This document shows positions 26,418 through 34,688 of a DNA stretch of 64,000 nucleotides, piece after piece. The stretch lies in the NCBI RefSeq assembly GCF_030546695.1, contig NZ_JAUOTP010000003.1:434001-498000 (forward strand). The letters run 5' to 3'. Origin of the DNA: Sphingomonas natans. GTDB taxonomy: Bacteria > Pseudomonadota > Alphaproteobacteria > Sphingomonadales > Sphingomonadaceae. The notes beneath the pieces are model-generated. The model worked only from the letters and a program-made list of their open reading frames with translations. It had not been told where the DNA came from and did no database searches. Position 1 is the stretch's first letter. Every line of letters begins with the position of its first letter. The translations under genes were made by a program, and so were the position numbers.

Positions 26418-26454
26418 GAAACCCTCCCCGGCGCACCCATTTCAAAAAACGCCT

Positions 26455-26468
26455 ATGCATATGTGCAT
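26455..26468. promoter_or_regulatory. Palindrome ATGC-N6-GCAT upstream of the amidohydrolase
   Basis: ATGCATATGTGCAT is an inverted repeat (ATGCA/TGCAT around TATG) lying 38-51 bp upstream of the amidohydrolase start. The same ATGC-N6-GCAT arrangement recurs at 47450-47463 before the acyl-CoA dehydrogenase operon. It is a possible operator. Confidence 0.35.
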
Positions 26469-26559
26469 TGCCGAAGCGCGGAAAGTCTTGTCAAGCAAAC
26501 AGCATGACCCAGGCCCGCACCGATGCGACATGGTCAACCGCGTCTGATAGTTTTATTCG

Positions 26560-26584
26560 TTCGCCATCAGATAGTTAAGGCGAA
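26560..26584. promoter_or_regulatory. Inverted repeat TTCGCC-N13-GGCGAA
   Basis: TTCGCC at 26560-26565 and GGCGAA at 26579-26584 flank an AT-rich 13-bp spacer, about 150 bp upstream of the E2-type gene. Two related GATAGTT words occur at 26546 and 26571. A regulator site is possible. Confidence 0.3.
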
Positions 26585-26733
26585 TATGTCACGATCGTAG
26601 GATTGCACCTGCCCTGTCGCATATCGCTCGAGCGCCTTTTCAATGGACGGCGCGCAAGCCGCTATCTGCGTCGGGTTGGCCTGAGTACAGGCGACGGTTG
26701 CGCAGTTGCGCTACCGCCATCTTGGAGCCGGCC

Positions 26734-27447
26734 ATGCCAGAAGCATTCGATCCCCTGGATCCCTTCGCCTCGTTCGGGCAGACGCAGACCGTCAAGCTGA
26801 GCCGCTTCCAGAAGCTCGTCGGGCGGACGCTGAGCGCCAATGCCAGCCAGATCCCGCACGTGACCCATCATGACGAGGTCGACGTCACCGATCTCGAGAG
26901 CAATCGGGCCAGCCTGGCGCCCGGAGCGAAGGCGTCGCCCCTGATCTTTCTGATCAAGGCCGTGGTGGCCGCGCTCGAGGCCTTCCCGCACTTCAACGCC
27001 TCCTTGTCGGCCGATGGCGACAGCCTGATCCTCAAGAAATACTTCCACGTCGGCATCGCCGTCGACGGCCCGCTGGGACTGCTCGTGCCGGTGCTGCGCG
27101 ATTGCGATTCCAAGGACATTACCGAGCTTTCGGCCGAACTGAAGGAGGTCAGCGCGCTCGCCCGGTCAAAGGGCTTGCCGCTCGACCGCATGCAGGGCGG
27201 CTCCGTCTCGATCTCGTCGCTCGGCGGCATCGGCGGCACCTATTTTACGCCGATCATCAACGCGCCCGAAGTCGCCATCCTGGGCGTCACCGGCATCCAG
27301 ACCAAGCCCGTCTGGGATGGCAGCGAATTCAAGCCGCGTCGTCTCCTGCCCTTGTCGCTGAGCTACGACCATCGTGTGATCAACGGTGCCGATGCCGCGC
27401 GCTTCGTGCGGCATATCGGCGATACGCTCGGCCAATGGCGCGGTTGA
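26734..27447 (+). CDS. Free-standing 2-oxoacid dehydrogenase E2 catalytic (acyltransferase) domain
   Basis: A 237-residue protein equal to the catalytic domain of E2 dihydrolipoyl acyltransferases. Seen: SRFQKLVGRTLSANASQIPH at the start, IAVDGPLGLLVPVLRDCDSK, SISSLGGIGGTYFTPIINAP, and the active-site SYDHRVINGADAARF near the C-terminus (His with Asn in the DHRxx(D/N)G motif; Asn also occurs in some genuine E2p enzymes). There is no lipoyl domain or E3-binding domain, so it cannot be a normal complex core. It may transfer acyl groups between CoA esters. GGAG lies 6 nt before the ATG at 26734. Confidence 0.8.
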   Translation: MPEAFDPLDPFASFGQTQTVKLSRFQKLVGRTLSANASQIPHVTHHDEVDVTDLESNRASLAPGAKASPLIFLIKAVVAALEAFPHFNASLSADGDSLILKKYFHVGIAVDGPLGLLVPVLRDCDSKDITELSAELKEVSALARSKGLPLDRMQGGSVSISSLGGIGGTYFTPIINAPEVAILGVTGIQTKPVWDGSEFKPRRLLPLSLSYDHRVINGADAARFVRHIGDTLGQWRG

Positions 27448-27567
27448 CGACGCGAGCGGGCCGCGAAATGCCATGGTCTCCCTGCCCGATCGCCGGCGCC
27501 ATCCGGGCCAAGACTGTGGCGACGGGCGGGCACAGGCCCTAGGATCTGGTCGGGAAAGGAGTCGGCG

Positions 27568-27810
27568 ATGGACACAATGCAGGGCGAAAGCTGCCCCTTC
27601 AGTTTCAATTTCGATCCCGCCAGTTTCAAGGTCGGCGACGCGGTGAGCTATCGGGTCACGGGCAGCCTGTCGGGCATGCCCTTTGCCGGCACCTTGCTCG
27701 AAGTCCATGACGACCATGTCGTGCTGACCAGCGATCCCGCTGATCCGGCTTCGCGGATGCGCGCGACCCGGGACAGCAGGCCGGTCGTGCAGGACGAAGA
27801 CATAGCCTGA
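27568..27810 (+). CDS. Small hypothetical protein
   Basis: An 80-residue acidic protein (MDTMQGESCPFSFNFDPASF...) with a small beta-rich core around VGDAVSYRVTGSLSGMPFAG. I do not recognise the family. It is 120 nt downstream of the E2-type gene on the same strand and has GGAAAGGAG upstream of its ATG, so it is probably translated. Confidence 0.5.
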   Translation: MDTMQGESCPFSFNFDPASFKVGDAVSYRVTGSLSGMPFAGTLLEVHDDHVVLTSDPADPASRMRATRDSRPVVQDEDIA

Positions 27811-27870
27811 AGCGGCGCCGCCGGTGCGCGGTGGGCACCGCCGGCTCGCGCGCCAGCGCTTTTCACATCG

Positions 27871-28620
27871 TCATTCGAGCAGCACGGCGCGCAGCGTCTC
27901 GCGGTCGTCGGCCGTCAGCGCGAGGGTCTCGGCGAGATAGGCATCGAGCGAACCGCTGCGCTCGGTCACCGCCTCGAACATCGCATCGAGATAGGCAGGA
28001 TCCGGCACGATCATCGGAGAAACGCTGGCCCGTCTGGCGTCCGACATGGGCGGTCGTCCCTTGACGGGCGGCGAGGCCAGCAGGTCGAACTCCGCTGTCA
28101 GGCCGTAATCCTTCACGATATCGGTTCGAGCGACACCGAGCGCGGCGAGGATCAACGCGGCGGCAACGCCCGTCCGGTCCTTGCCGGCCGCACAGTGGAA
28201 CAGGACCGGCCAGCGTCCGTCGATCACCGATCGAAACAGCCGGATGAAGGCATCGCTCTGCTCGTAGGGAAGCGCCCGGTACAGGGACAGCATCGCGCCG
28301 CGGCTGTCGTCCGCTGTCAAATCGGGGCTGCGCAGCAGCGGGCCGAGGTCGGCGCCCGAGGCATGATGATCGCGACACCAATAATCGGTGCAGCCCAGTG
28401 CCTCCCAAGGCGTCGGAAAGGCGGTCCGCTCGCCATTATGGCGGAAATCGATGATCGTCCGGATGCCGAGCGCGCGGACAACCTCGAGCAACTCGCCATC
28501 GAGCCCTGACAGCGTCGCCGCGCGATACAGCCGTCCGCGACGAACGACCGTCCCGTCCGGGAAAGCCTGAAAGCCGCCCAGGTCGCGCAGATTGACCGCG
28601 CGGGACAATCGGTCCCGCAT
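27871..28620 (-). CDS. Tyrosine-protein phosphatase, DSP/PTP-like
   Basis: A 249-residue phosphatase with the conserved N-terminal segment VNLRDLGGFQAFPDG and the active-site loop HCAAGKDRTG (C143 nucleophile, CxxGKDR signature). This bacterial family dephosphorylates tyrosine residues or phosphoinositides in host-associated species; in soil bacteria the role is unclear. The start is uncertain: the ATG at 28618-28620 is used here, but a TTG at 28641 overlapping the ferredoxin stop is also possible. It is coupled to the ferredoxin gene. Confidence 0.83.
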   Translation of the reverse strand: MRDRLSRAVNLRDLGGFQAFPDGTVVRRGRLYRAATLSGLDGELLEVVRALGIRTIIDFRHNGERTAFPTPWEALGCTDYWCRDHHASGADLGPLLRSPDLTADDSRGAMLSLYRALPYEQSDAFIRLFRSVIDGRWPVLFHCAAGKDRTGVAAALILAALGVARTDIVKDYGLTAEFDLLASPPVKGRPPMSDARRASVSPMIVPDPAYLDAMFEAVTERSGSLDAYLAETLALTADDRETLRAVLLE

Positions 28621-28637
28621 CAAGGCCGGCGTTTCGA

Positions 28638-28955
28638 TCAATCCTCCGGCGCGATCTGCACTTTGAGCCCATCGAGGGCCGCATTGATCTGGATCTGGCA
28701 CGACAGGCGCGACGTCGGCCCGCGATGTTCGGAGCTGTCGAGCAGGTCGTTCTCGTCCTCGCTCATCGGCGGCAGCATCGCGAAGCCTGCGGGATCGACG
28801 AGGACATGACAGGTCGCGCAGGAGCAGCACCCCCCGCACAAGGCGAGCAGTTCATCAAAGCCTGCATCGCGGATCGCCTCCATCACCGAGATACCCTCGC
28901 CGGCATCGAGCTCCGTCTCGACGCCCTCGCGGGTGACAACGATCAGTTTCGGCAT
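28638..28955 (-). CDS. [2Fe-2S] ferredoxin, adrenodoxin/putidaredoxin type
   Basis: A 105-residue vertebrate-type ferredoxin. Cluster ligands are C40-x5-C46-x2-C49 and C86 ([11 protein letters not shown] and RLSCQI). Two extra cysteines (C43 and C44) sit within the first loop, which is uncommon. It would pass electrons to a P450, and the P450 at 29479 in the same run is the likely partner. No ferredoxin reductase is in the window. The ATG at 28953-28955 has GGGAG 8 nt upstream and is preferred to an ATG five codons earlier. Confidence 0.87.
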   Translation of the reverse strand: MPKLIVVTREGVETELDAGEGISVMEAIRDAGFDELLALCGGCCSCATCHVLVDPAGFAMLPPMSEDENDLLDSSEHRGPTSRLSCQIQINAALDGLKVQIAPED

Positions 28956-29069
28956 CTGGCAAGCTCCCATGGTTCCCCGATAACGGGGCTCTTCGATACG
29001 GTTGCGACGTGAGGATTCACGACAGACTGGACGTGCGCCGGCCCGGACACAATTCGGTGGTGCGGCGGA

Positions 29070-29444
29070 TTATCCGGTCACATAGCTATAGGCGCACATC
29101 TTGTTGCCGTCGGGGTCGCGCACATAGGCGCCCACCAGTCCGCCGGCAGCTTCGCGCGGGCCCGGCGGTCCTTCGCACGTGCCGCCCGATGCCAGTGCGG
29201 CGGCATAAAATGCGGCGACCGCCGCATCGGTGGGCGCTGCGAAGCCGACCGTCCCGCCGTTGGCGAAGGTCGCAGGCTCGCCATTCAGGGGGGTGCGTAC
29301 AACCACAGAGGGACGGTCTGCGCCCCAGATGGAATAGACCTCGCCATCCATGAGGCGCTTGAGCCCCAAGGGTTCGAGCGCGGCATCATAGAAGGCGCGC
29401 GACCTGTCGATGTCGTTGCTGCCGAGCGTGACGTGGGTCAGCAT
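29070..29444 (-). CDS. VOC (glyoxalase/dioxygenase-like) family protein
   Basis: A 124-residue vicinal-oxygen-chelate fold protein: the N-terminal LTHVTLGSNDIDRSRAFYDA carries the first metal-ligand position, and the C-terminal YVRDPDGNKMCAYSYV closes the second beta-alpha-beta-beta-beta unit. Many such proteins are of unknown substrate. It lies between the P450 and the ferredoxin on the same strand, 34 nt after the P450 stop, so it is probably co-transcribed. Confidence 0.82.
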   Translation of the reverse strand: MLTHVTLGSNDIDRSRAFYDAALEPLGLKRLMDGEVYSIWGADRPSVVVRTPLNGEPATFANGGTVGFAAPTDAAVAAFYAAALASGGTCEGPPGPREAAGGLVGAYVRDPDGNKMCAYSYVTG

Positions 29445-29478
29445 TTGTTCCTCCCGTGATCGCCTCGTGCGTGGCGCG

Positions 29479-30720
29479 TCATGCCGGGACGACCGTCACG
29501 GGAAGCTTCGTCCAGCCGATCTGGAACTCGGAAACCGCCCACTCGCCGGCGTCGGGCTCGATCCTGAAATCCCGGGTGGCGCGGAGGAACTCCTTGAGCA
29601 TGATCTGGCCTTCCAGCCTCGCCAGGTGGATGCCGATACAGAAATGCGGTCCGACACCGAAGCTCAGCATCCGGCGCGCCTTGCGGTTCCAAATGAACGC
29701 GTCGGGGTCGTCGAACTCGCGCGGATCGCGATTGGCCGCGGCGATGAGGAGCATCACGCGCTGCCCAGGCTCGACCGTCACGCCTGCGACCTCGACCGGG
29801 TTCTTCGCCGTCCGGCCGAACCACTGTGCCGGTGCGTTGAAGCGCAACATCTCCTCGAAGGCGAGCGGAGCATGCGCGTCGATATCGGCGCGGACCGCCG
29901 CCAGCTGCTCGGGTCGCCTCTGCAGCTCCAGCAGGCCGCCCGAAAACACCTTCGGGACGGTCTCCGTCCCTCCGACCAGGATGCCGAGAATGTCGTTTGC
30001 GATTTCGGTGTCGGTCTGGGGCCTGCCGATCATGTCGCCATGGATCAGCGGATCGATCACCCGACTGGCTTCGCCCTCCTCGCGTCGGCGGCGCTGAATC
30101 GCGACGGTGAGGAAGTCGATGATCTCCCCTCGCGCGGCGATCCCGTCGGCCGTTGGACCGGGCTTTTGCGGATCCCGTGCGACCATGCGGTTGACCAGGT
30201 CGATGATCGCGCCGCTGTCCTCGACCGGCAGCCCCATGAGGATCGCGGTCGCTCCCACCGAGATATAGCTGGCGAAATCGGCGTTGAGGTCGAAGCGCCC
30301 CTTGGCGATGCAGAGATCGAGCTGGCGGCGGATCAGCGCGGTGATCTGCGGCTCCAGCTTGCCGACATTCCCCTTCATGAACGGGCTCGCAAGCGCCGTG
30401 CGGAAGCTCGAATGGACCGGCGGGTCGAGAAACAGGAACATCGTCTTCGGATCGATGGACGCCTTGGGCGGGTCGCCGCGATGATGGACCAGCATCTGGC
30501 TGCGCGGAAAGACCTGGCCTTCGGACTCTGTGAAATTCTTGGCGTCCATGAAGGCCGCCCACACATCGTCATAGCGGCTGATCGCATAGGCATCGTAATC
30601 GGGTATGTAATAAGCGCGATGATGTTCACGCAGCGTCGGGTACAGACTCTGCGGGTCGCGCCGTGCCTCTTCCGAATAGGGGTCGTAATGAAATGCGGTC
30701 TTGGTCGAGAGTTCGGTCAC
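29479..30720 (-). CDS. Cytochrome P450
   Basis: A 413-residue soluble bacterial P450. Seen: the I-helix oxygen-binding segment GILVGGTETVPK, the K-helix ExxR motif in FEEMLR, and the heme loop FGVGPHFCIG with C361 as the iron ligand, followed by HLARLEGQIML. It should hydroxylate a hydrophobic substrate and needs a ferredoxin such as the one at 28638. The family (CYP number) cannot be assigned without alignment. An upstream gap of 137 nt contains two TGCAA words. Confidence 0.92.
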   Translation of the reverse strand: MTELSTKTAFHYDPYSEEARRDPQSLYPTLREHHRAYYIPDYDAYAISRYDDVWAAFMDAKNFTESEGQVFPRSQMLVHHRGDPPKASIDPKTMFLFLDPPVHSSFRTALASPFMKGNVGKLEPQITALIRRQLDLCIAKGRFDLNADFASYISVGATAILMGLPVEDSGAIIDLVNRMVARDPQKPGPTADGIAARGEIIDFLTVAIQRRRREEGEASRVIDPLIHGDMIGRPQTDTEIANDILGILVGGTETVPKVFSGGLLELQRRPEQLAAVRADIDAHAPLAFEEMLRFNAPAQWFGRTAKNPVEVAGVTVEPGQRVMLLIAAANRDPREFDDPDAFIWNRKARRMLSFGVGPHFCIGIHLARLEGQIMLKEFLRATRDFRIEPDAGEWAVSEFQIGWTKLPVTVVPA

Positions 30721-30762
30721 GACTCATCCTCAGGAAGATCAGCTATCAACAGGCTGGCCGAA

Positions 30763-30795
30763 TGCAACGGCATCAGCGCATTATCACCGTGCAAT
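30763..30795 (-). promoter_or_regulatory. Pair of TGCAA elements upstream of the P450
   Basis: TGCAAC at 30763-30768 and TGCAAT at 30790-30795 lie 43-75 bp upstream of the P450 start. They belong to a TTGCA/TGCAA word that recurs in several promoters of this window (see findings). Function is inferred. Confidence 0.25.
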
Positions 30796-30857
30796 CGAAC
30801 GGATCGACCCGGGCCTGTCAAGGCGACCCGAAAACATCGCTGCCGCGTTCCTCGGCG

Positions 30858-31757
30858 TCACGGCCGGAGCTCTGCGGCCAGCAACGCCGTCCCGCGATCC
30901 AGAACGACCTGGCCTTGCGCGCCCACGACCCGAAACAGCGCCGCCGTCGTTCCGTCGAGCCAGACCTGGGTCGCGAGCGTATCGCCCGGCATCACCGGCC
31001 TGCGGAAGCGCGCGTCCATCCCGCGCAGACGCGAGGGCATACCGTCGGCCGCGGCCCGGACCAGCGCCCGGCAGGCGATGCCATAGGTGCACAGGCCGTG
31101 GAGGATGGGCCGCTCGAATCCCAGCTTCCTGGCGAAGGCCGGATCGCTATGCAGGCGGTGGCGATCGCCGGACAGCCGGTACAGCAAGGCCTGGTCGGGG
31201 CGCGTCTCGACGACGATCTCCCGGTCCGGATCCCGGGCGGGAAGCGACCATGGCACGCCCTCGCTCGGGCTCTTGTCGAACCCGCCTCCCCCGCGCACGA
31301 AGATCGACGAGCGGAGCCTCGCCAGGACCCGCCCATCCTGGTCGTGCCTGAGCGTTGCGCTGTTCGTGACGATCGCATCGGCACCCGTGTCGCGCAGTCC
31401 GGTGATCGCGTTCGTCAGCAGCCCGCGTCCCGACGCGGGGAAAGGCTCGGGAAGCTCGAATGCCTGGCCCGCATGAAGGAACCGCCCCGCATCGAGCGCC
31501 GCCATGGCGGGTGGCCGCTCGGCGGCGACGACCAGGGCGGTGACGAAGCTCGGGATCGCCTGCAGGCCGCATCCGCCGCTATTCTCGGTAACGAAGCCCA
31601 GTTCCGCTTCCGATCCGTCCCGGCCCGCGCCCACGCCGAGCGCGTAAAGCATCGTGTCGCGCTCGCTCCACGCGACGGCACGGCTTCCCGTGCTCGATCC
31701 CAGCATGTCGAGCGAGAGGGGCTGCGCGCCGCCCCGTTTGCCTTCCTCGTGCATCAC
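30858..31757 (-). CDS. MaoC-like double-hotdog hydratase
   Basis: A 299-residue protein with two hotdog halves. The C-terminal half carries the hydratase-2 motif YRLSGDRHRLHSDPAFARKL with GFERPILHGLCTYG, containing the D and H of the (R)-specific enoyl-CoA hydratase active site. The N-terminal half is divergent, as in steroid-degradation (ChsH, MFE-2 hydratase) and related enzymes. It should hydrate an enoyl-CoA to a 3-hydroxyacyl-CoA. It is upstream of the P450 on the same strand and divergent from the thioesterase. Confidence 0.87.
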   Translation of the reverse strand: MMHEEGKRGGAQPLSLDMLGSSTGSRAVAWSERDTMLYALGVGAGRDGSEAELGFVTENSGGCGLQAIPSFVTALVVAAERPPAMAALDAGRFLHAGQAFELPEPFPASGRGLLTNAITGLRDTGADAIVTNSATLRHDQDGRVLARLRSSIFVRGGGGFDKSPSEGVPWSLPARDPDREIVVETRPDQALLYRLSGDRHRLHSDPAFARKLGFERPILHGLCTYGIACRALVRAAADGMPSRLRGMDARFRRPVMPGDTLATQVWLDGTTAALFRVVGAQGQVVLDRGTALLAAELRP

Positions 31758-31792
31758 CCATCCCCGTCCATCTTGCCACGATGGGTCACTTT

Positions 31793-31803
31793 ATTGCATT
31801 GCC
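31793..31803. promoter_or_regulatory. ATTGCA/ATTGCC element in divergent promoter
   Basis: ATTGCATTGCC sits in the 143-bp gap between the divergent hydratase and thioesterase genes. It contains the recurring TTGCA word, here as two overlapping copies. A binding site is inferred. Confidence 0.25.
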
Positions 31804-31900
31804 ATCATGCCGTTGCGTTCAGGCCTTGCCAAGCGATCGCGTGCGCGGCGCACGAGCAGGACGTCGGTCCTGCCGGTGCTCACCATGAGGACTGGGACGA

Positions 31901-32335
31901 ATGTCGAGGATCGACCGGAATCGGATAGACGCCGCGCGCGAGCCTGTCGTTGAACTGATCGCGACGCGCTTCGCCGACCTGGACATGCAGGGTCATATCA
32001 ACAACGGCGCGGCCGTCACGCTGCTTCAGGAGGCCCGCACGCGGTTCAACGGTGCGATTGGTCTTCCCCGGATGACCCATAGCCTGCGCGCCATGGTGGC
32101 AAGCCTTCGCGTCGAATTCGCCCGCGAGCTCTATCACCCGGCCCCCGTTGAGATTGCGACCACGATCCTTTCGGTCGGACGGACCTCGTTCGTGATGGGC
32201 CAGGCGCTCAGACAGAATGGACAAAGTGCGGTCTATGCCGAGACCGTCATCGTCATGGCCGACGCGGACGGCCCGACGCCACTGCCGGAGGATGTCCGGC
32301 GCGCTTATTCCGAGCAGGCGAACGAGGCCGCCTGA
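31901..32335 (+). CDS. Acyl-CoA thioesterase, hotdog fold (4-HBT type)
   Basis: A 144-residue hotdog protein with the 4-hydroxybenzoyl-CoA thioesterase-type segment TRFADLDMQGHINNGAAVTL, where the Asp and the H-I-N-N surround the active site, and a following AMVASLRVEFARELYHP strand. It should hydrolyse an acyl-CoA. It precedes an SDR gene on the same strand, and its ATG follows GAGGA at a suitable distance. Confidence 0.85.
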   Translation: MSRIDRNRIDAAREPVVELIATRFADLDMQGHINNGAAVTLLQEARTRFNGAIGLPRMTHSLRAMVASLRVEFARELYHPAPVEIATTILSVGRTSFVMGQALRQNGQSAVYAETVIVMADADGPTPLPEDVRRAYSEQANEAA

Positions 32336-32422
32336 TGCGGTTAGCGTCCCGGCGATGTCGGACGCTTCCGCGGCCCACCGCCTGGTGCGATGGTCGACGG
32401 AGAGAAAACGAGAAGGACGGAC

Positions 32423-33211
32423 ATGACGGGACGCTTTTCAGGCAAGGTCGCGATTGTCACAGGAGGCTCCTCCGGCATCGGCGCCGCTACGGTGGAGCGG
32501 CTCGCAGCCGAGGGCGCTCAGGTGATCGTGGCCGACGTCAATGCCCCCGCCGATGCGGCGTCCGTGCACTATCTCGCCTGCGACGTGACAGATCCGGCGG
32601 CCGCGGCAGCCACGATCGAGGAGACGGTCCGCCTTTATGGTCGCCTGGACATCCTCATCAACAATGCCGGCGTGGGCTATCTCGCGGAGGCCGAGGACAT
32701 GCCGTTCGACGCCTGGGACAGGGTCTTTGCGATCAACGTGAACGCCGTTTTCTACGCCTGCAGGGTCGCCATTCCCGCGATGAGGGCCAGCGGCGGCGGC
32801 GCCATCGTCAACGTCGCCTCGATTTCGGGTCTGGCGGGGGACTATGGGTTCGGCGCCTACAGCGCCTCCAAGGGCGCCGTCGTGAACTTCACCCGCACAC
32901 TCGCGCTCGATGCGGCGCGGGACCATATCCGCGTGAATGCGCTTTGCCCTGGCGCCGTGGCCCAGACGGCGATGGGCGTCGGCAGCCATGGGTCGGATGC
33001 CGACAAGCAGGAATGGACCGACCGGATTCCGCTTGGCCGCTATGGCACGCCCGTCGAAGTCGCGAGCGCCATTGCCTTCCTGGCCTCGGACGAAGCCTCC
33101 TACATCACCGGCAGCGTGATGGTCGTCGACGGCGGCGTCACCGCCCATACCGGCCAGCCCAACATCATCGCGCAGCGCAAGCGCCGCCTGGCGGACGCCG
33201 CCGCGCACTGA
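32423..33211 (+). CDS. Short-chain dehydrogenase/reductase (SDR)
   Basis: A 262-residue classical [11 protein letters not shown] near residues 13-20, NNAG near 84, catalytic Ser in NVASISG, YSASK as the YxxxK motif, and [10 protein letters not shown] plus a VDGG C-terminus. The acceptor is unknown; the location suggests oxidation of a hydroxyl of a steroid- or terpenoid-like intermediate. The ATG at 32423 follows AGAAGGA; the open frame extends 11 codons further upstream without a good ribosome binding site. Confidence 0.87.
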   Translation: MTGRFSGKVAIVTGGSSGIGAATVERLAAEGAQVIVADVNAPADAASVHYLACDVTDPAAAAATIEETVRLYGRLDILINNAGVGYLAEAEDMPFDAWDRVFAINVNAVFYACRVAIPAMRASGGGAIVNVASISGLAGDYGFGAYSASKGAVVNFTRTLALDAARDHIRVNALCPGAVAQTAMGVGSHGSDADKQEWTDRIPLGRYGTPVEVASAIAFLASDEASYITGSVMVVDGGVTAHTGQPNIIAQRKRRLADAAAH

Positions 33212-33368
33212 GGGCGCGTCGGCCCGGTCGGAAGGGTCGGTCCTGAGGGTGGCGCCCGCGATCTCGTCGGCGTTCCGCGGCCGTCTCGGGCAGGAAGGCG
33301 TTCGGCCGAGCAAGGCAACGCCGCCCCGCCCCACCCGCGCAGGCGCTCTGGTCAGGCGGGATGCGCGG

Positions 33369-34040
33369 TCAGAAGCCGATGAGGCGCACCTGTCGCTCGA
33401 GGGGCACGCGAGGGCGCTCGTGGCGGTTCGTGTCCGTCTCCGCGTCACGAAATCCGATCCCGAGCCCGCAGAAGAAGATGTGCGTCGTATCGTCGACGCC
33501 GATATGCGCCTTGATAAGGCGCGCATGGATGGCCAGGGCCTCCTGCGGGCAGGTGTCGAGCCCTTCCTCGCGCGCCAGAAGCATGATGGTCTGAAGCCAC
33601 ATTCCGACGTCGGACCATTGGGGTGGCCCCATGAAGCGTGGGAAATAGCAGAGCAGGAGGACGGGCGCGCCAAACGAGATCAGGTTGCGCCGGCCAAGCG
33701 CGCGGCGTCCCTCCGCATCGTCGCGACCGACACCTTCCGCGCCGTACATGAGTGCGCCGATGGCGCGCAGTCGATCCCGATATTCCTCGGTGATCGCTTT
33801 GGGCTGAACATCATATTCCACCGGGTCCTGCATCGGCGCCTCAAGCATTTTGGCCTGAAGCGCGCGCAGCGGTTCGCCAGTGAGGATGGTCGCTTCCCAG
33901 GGCTGGAAGTTGCATCCCGAGGGCGCCATCCGCGCGCGATCGAGAATGGACAGGATCGTGTCGCGCGGCACGGGAGTCGGCAGAAACGCGCGGACCGTCC
34001 TACGGCTCTCGACCGCCTCGCTCACTGTCTTCGCCCGCAT
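33369..34040 (-). CDS. Nitroreductase family FMN protein
   Basis: A 223-residue nitroreductase-fold protein: SRRTVRAFLPTPVPRDTILS with the FMN-contacting Arg pair, APSGCNFQPWE as the second FMN region, and LLAREEGLDTCPQEAL and CGLGIGFRD toward the end. Family members reduce nitro groups, quinones or enones with NAD(P)H. The fold is also that of the FbiB reductase domain missing from this operon's CofE, but nothing in the sequence ties the two together. It is alone on the minus strand between plus-strand genes. Confidence 0.82.
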   Translation of the reverse strand: MRAKTVSEAVESRRTVRAFLPTPVPRDTILSILDRARMAPSGCNFQPWEATILTGEPLRALQAKMLEAPMQDPVEYDVQPKAITEEYRDRLRAIGALMYGAEGVGRDDAEGRRALGRRNLISFGAPVLLLCYFPRFMGPPQWSDVGMWLQTIMLLAREEGLDTCPQEALAIHARLIKAHIGVDDTTHIFFCGLGIGFRDAETDTNRHERPRVPLERQVRLIGF

Positions 34041-34258
34041 CGCGCCACCTCCGTCGCAAGTTCCTGCGTGAACCTAGCGCGTGAGCCGTCCTGCTGCCCG
34101 CGTGCTAGGACCGATCAGGAGAGTTCTTGCCGAAGATCGCTCGGGCGATACCATTGGCTTCTGCGCCCCTGGGAACTGCGCGACCCAGCGCCTGCACTGG
34201 ACGGGCCGGCGGCGACAACAGTACGGGCTTCGTCCATCGAAGTATCGGAGGCTGTCGC

Positions 34259-34654
34259 ATGCCCGTCGAGATCGTCATCCTCTTCCTGGCGGCGCTGCTG
34301 CTGCTTGTTCATGTTTTTTCCGCCGGCGACGCCCGGACCAAGCAATATGGCATCGAGTGGAATATGGGCGCTCGCGACGAGGCCATGCCGCCGCTCAATC
34401 CCTATGCCGGTCGGCTGGCGCGGGCGCAGACCAATTTCCAGGAAACCCTGCCGATCGCGATCATGGCGCTGCTCGGCGCCGTTGCGGCCGGACGCACGAG
34501 CGAGTGGACCGCCATCGGTGGCTGGATCTGGCTCGGCGCGCGGGTCGTCTATCTGCCGGTCTACGGCAAGGGCATCCCCAAAATCCGCACCTTCATCTTT
34601 CTCGCCAGCCTTGTCGGGCTGGCGATCGTGATCGGCGCCGTCGTCTTCCACTGA
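34259..34654 (+). CDS. MAPEG family membrane protein
   Basis: A 131-residue integral membrane protein with about four hydrophobic helices (near residues 3-20, 60-80, 85-100 and 108-130) and the MAPEG signature NPYAGRLARAQTNFQETLPI, where R, N and E line the glutathione-binding site. MAPEG proteins are microsomal glutathione-transferase-like enzymes that conjugate or isomerise lipophilic compounds. The start is the ATG at 34259 with GGAGG upstream; an extension to 34127 has no family similarity. Confidence 0.85.
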   Translation: MPVEIVILFLAALLLLVHVFSAGDARTKQYGIEWNMGARDEAMPPLNPYAGRLARAQTNFQETLPIAIMALLGAVAAGRTSEWTAIGGWIWLGARVVYLPVYGKGIPKIRTFIFLASLVGLAIVIGAVVFH

Positions 34655-34688
34655 AGACGGCTGACCTTTTCCGGAAGGGATTTCAGAT

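Larger units (their letters stand above)
26418..26733. other. Divergent intergenic region with palindromes
   Basis: This gap of 316 bp separates the amidohydrolase (minus) from the E2-type acyltransferase (plus). It is noticeably more AT-rich than its surroundings, with TTTCAAAAAACG and ATAGTTTTATTCG stretches, as expected for promoters. It holds the two inverted repeats listed separately and no convincing gene. Confidence 0.6.

Noticed and set aside
24669-26507. A 612-codon open frame on the plus strand
   Set aside because: It covers the amidohydrolase gene in antisense and has no plausible domain.
28975-28988. Hairpin CCCCG-ATAA-CGGGG as a terminator
   Set aside because: The stem is only 5 bp, no T-run follows on either strand, and it lies upstream of the ferredoxin start in the VOC-ferredoxin gap, so it is weak evidence for termination.
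29410-31086. A 558-codon open frame on the plus strand
   Set aside because: It is antisense to the cytochrome P450 and hydratase genes and shows no family features.
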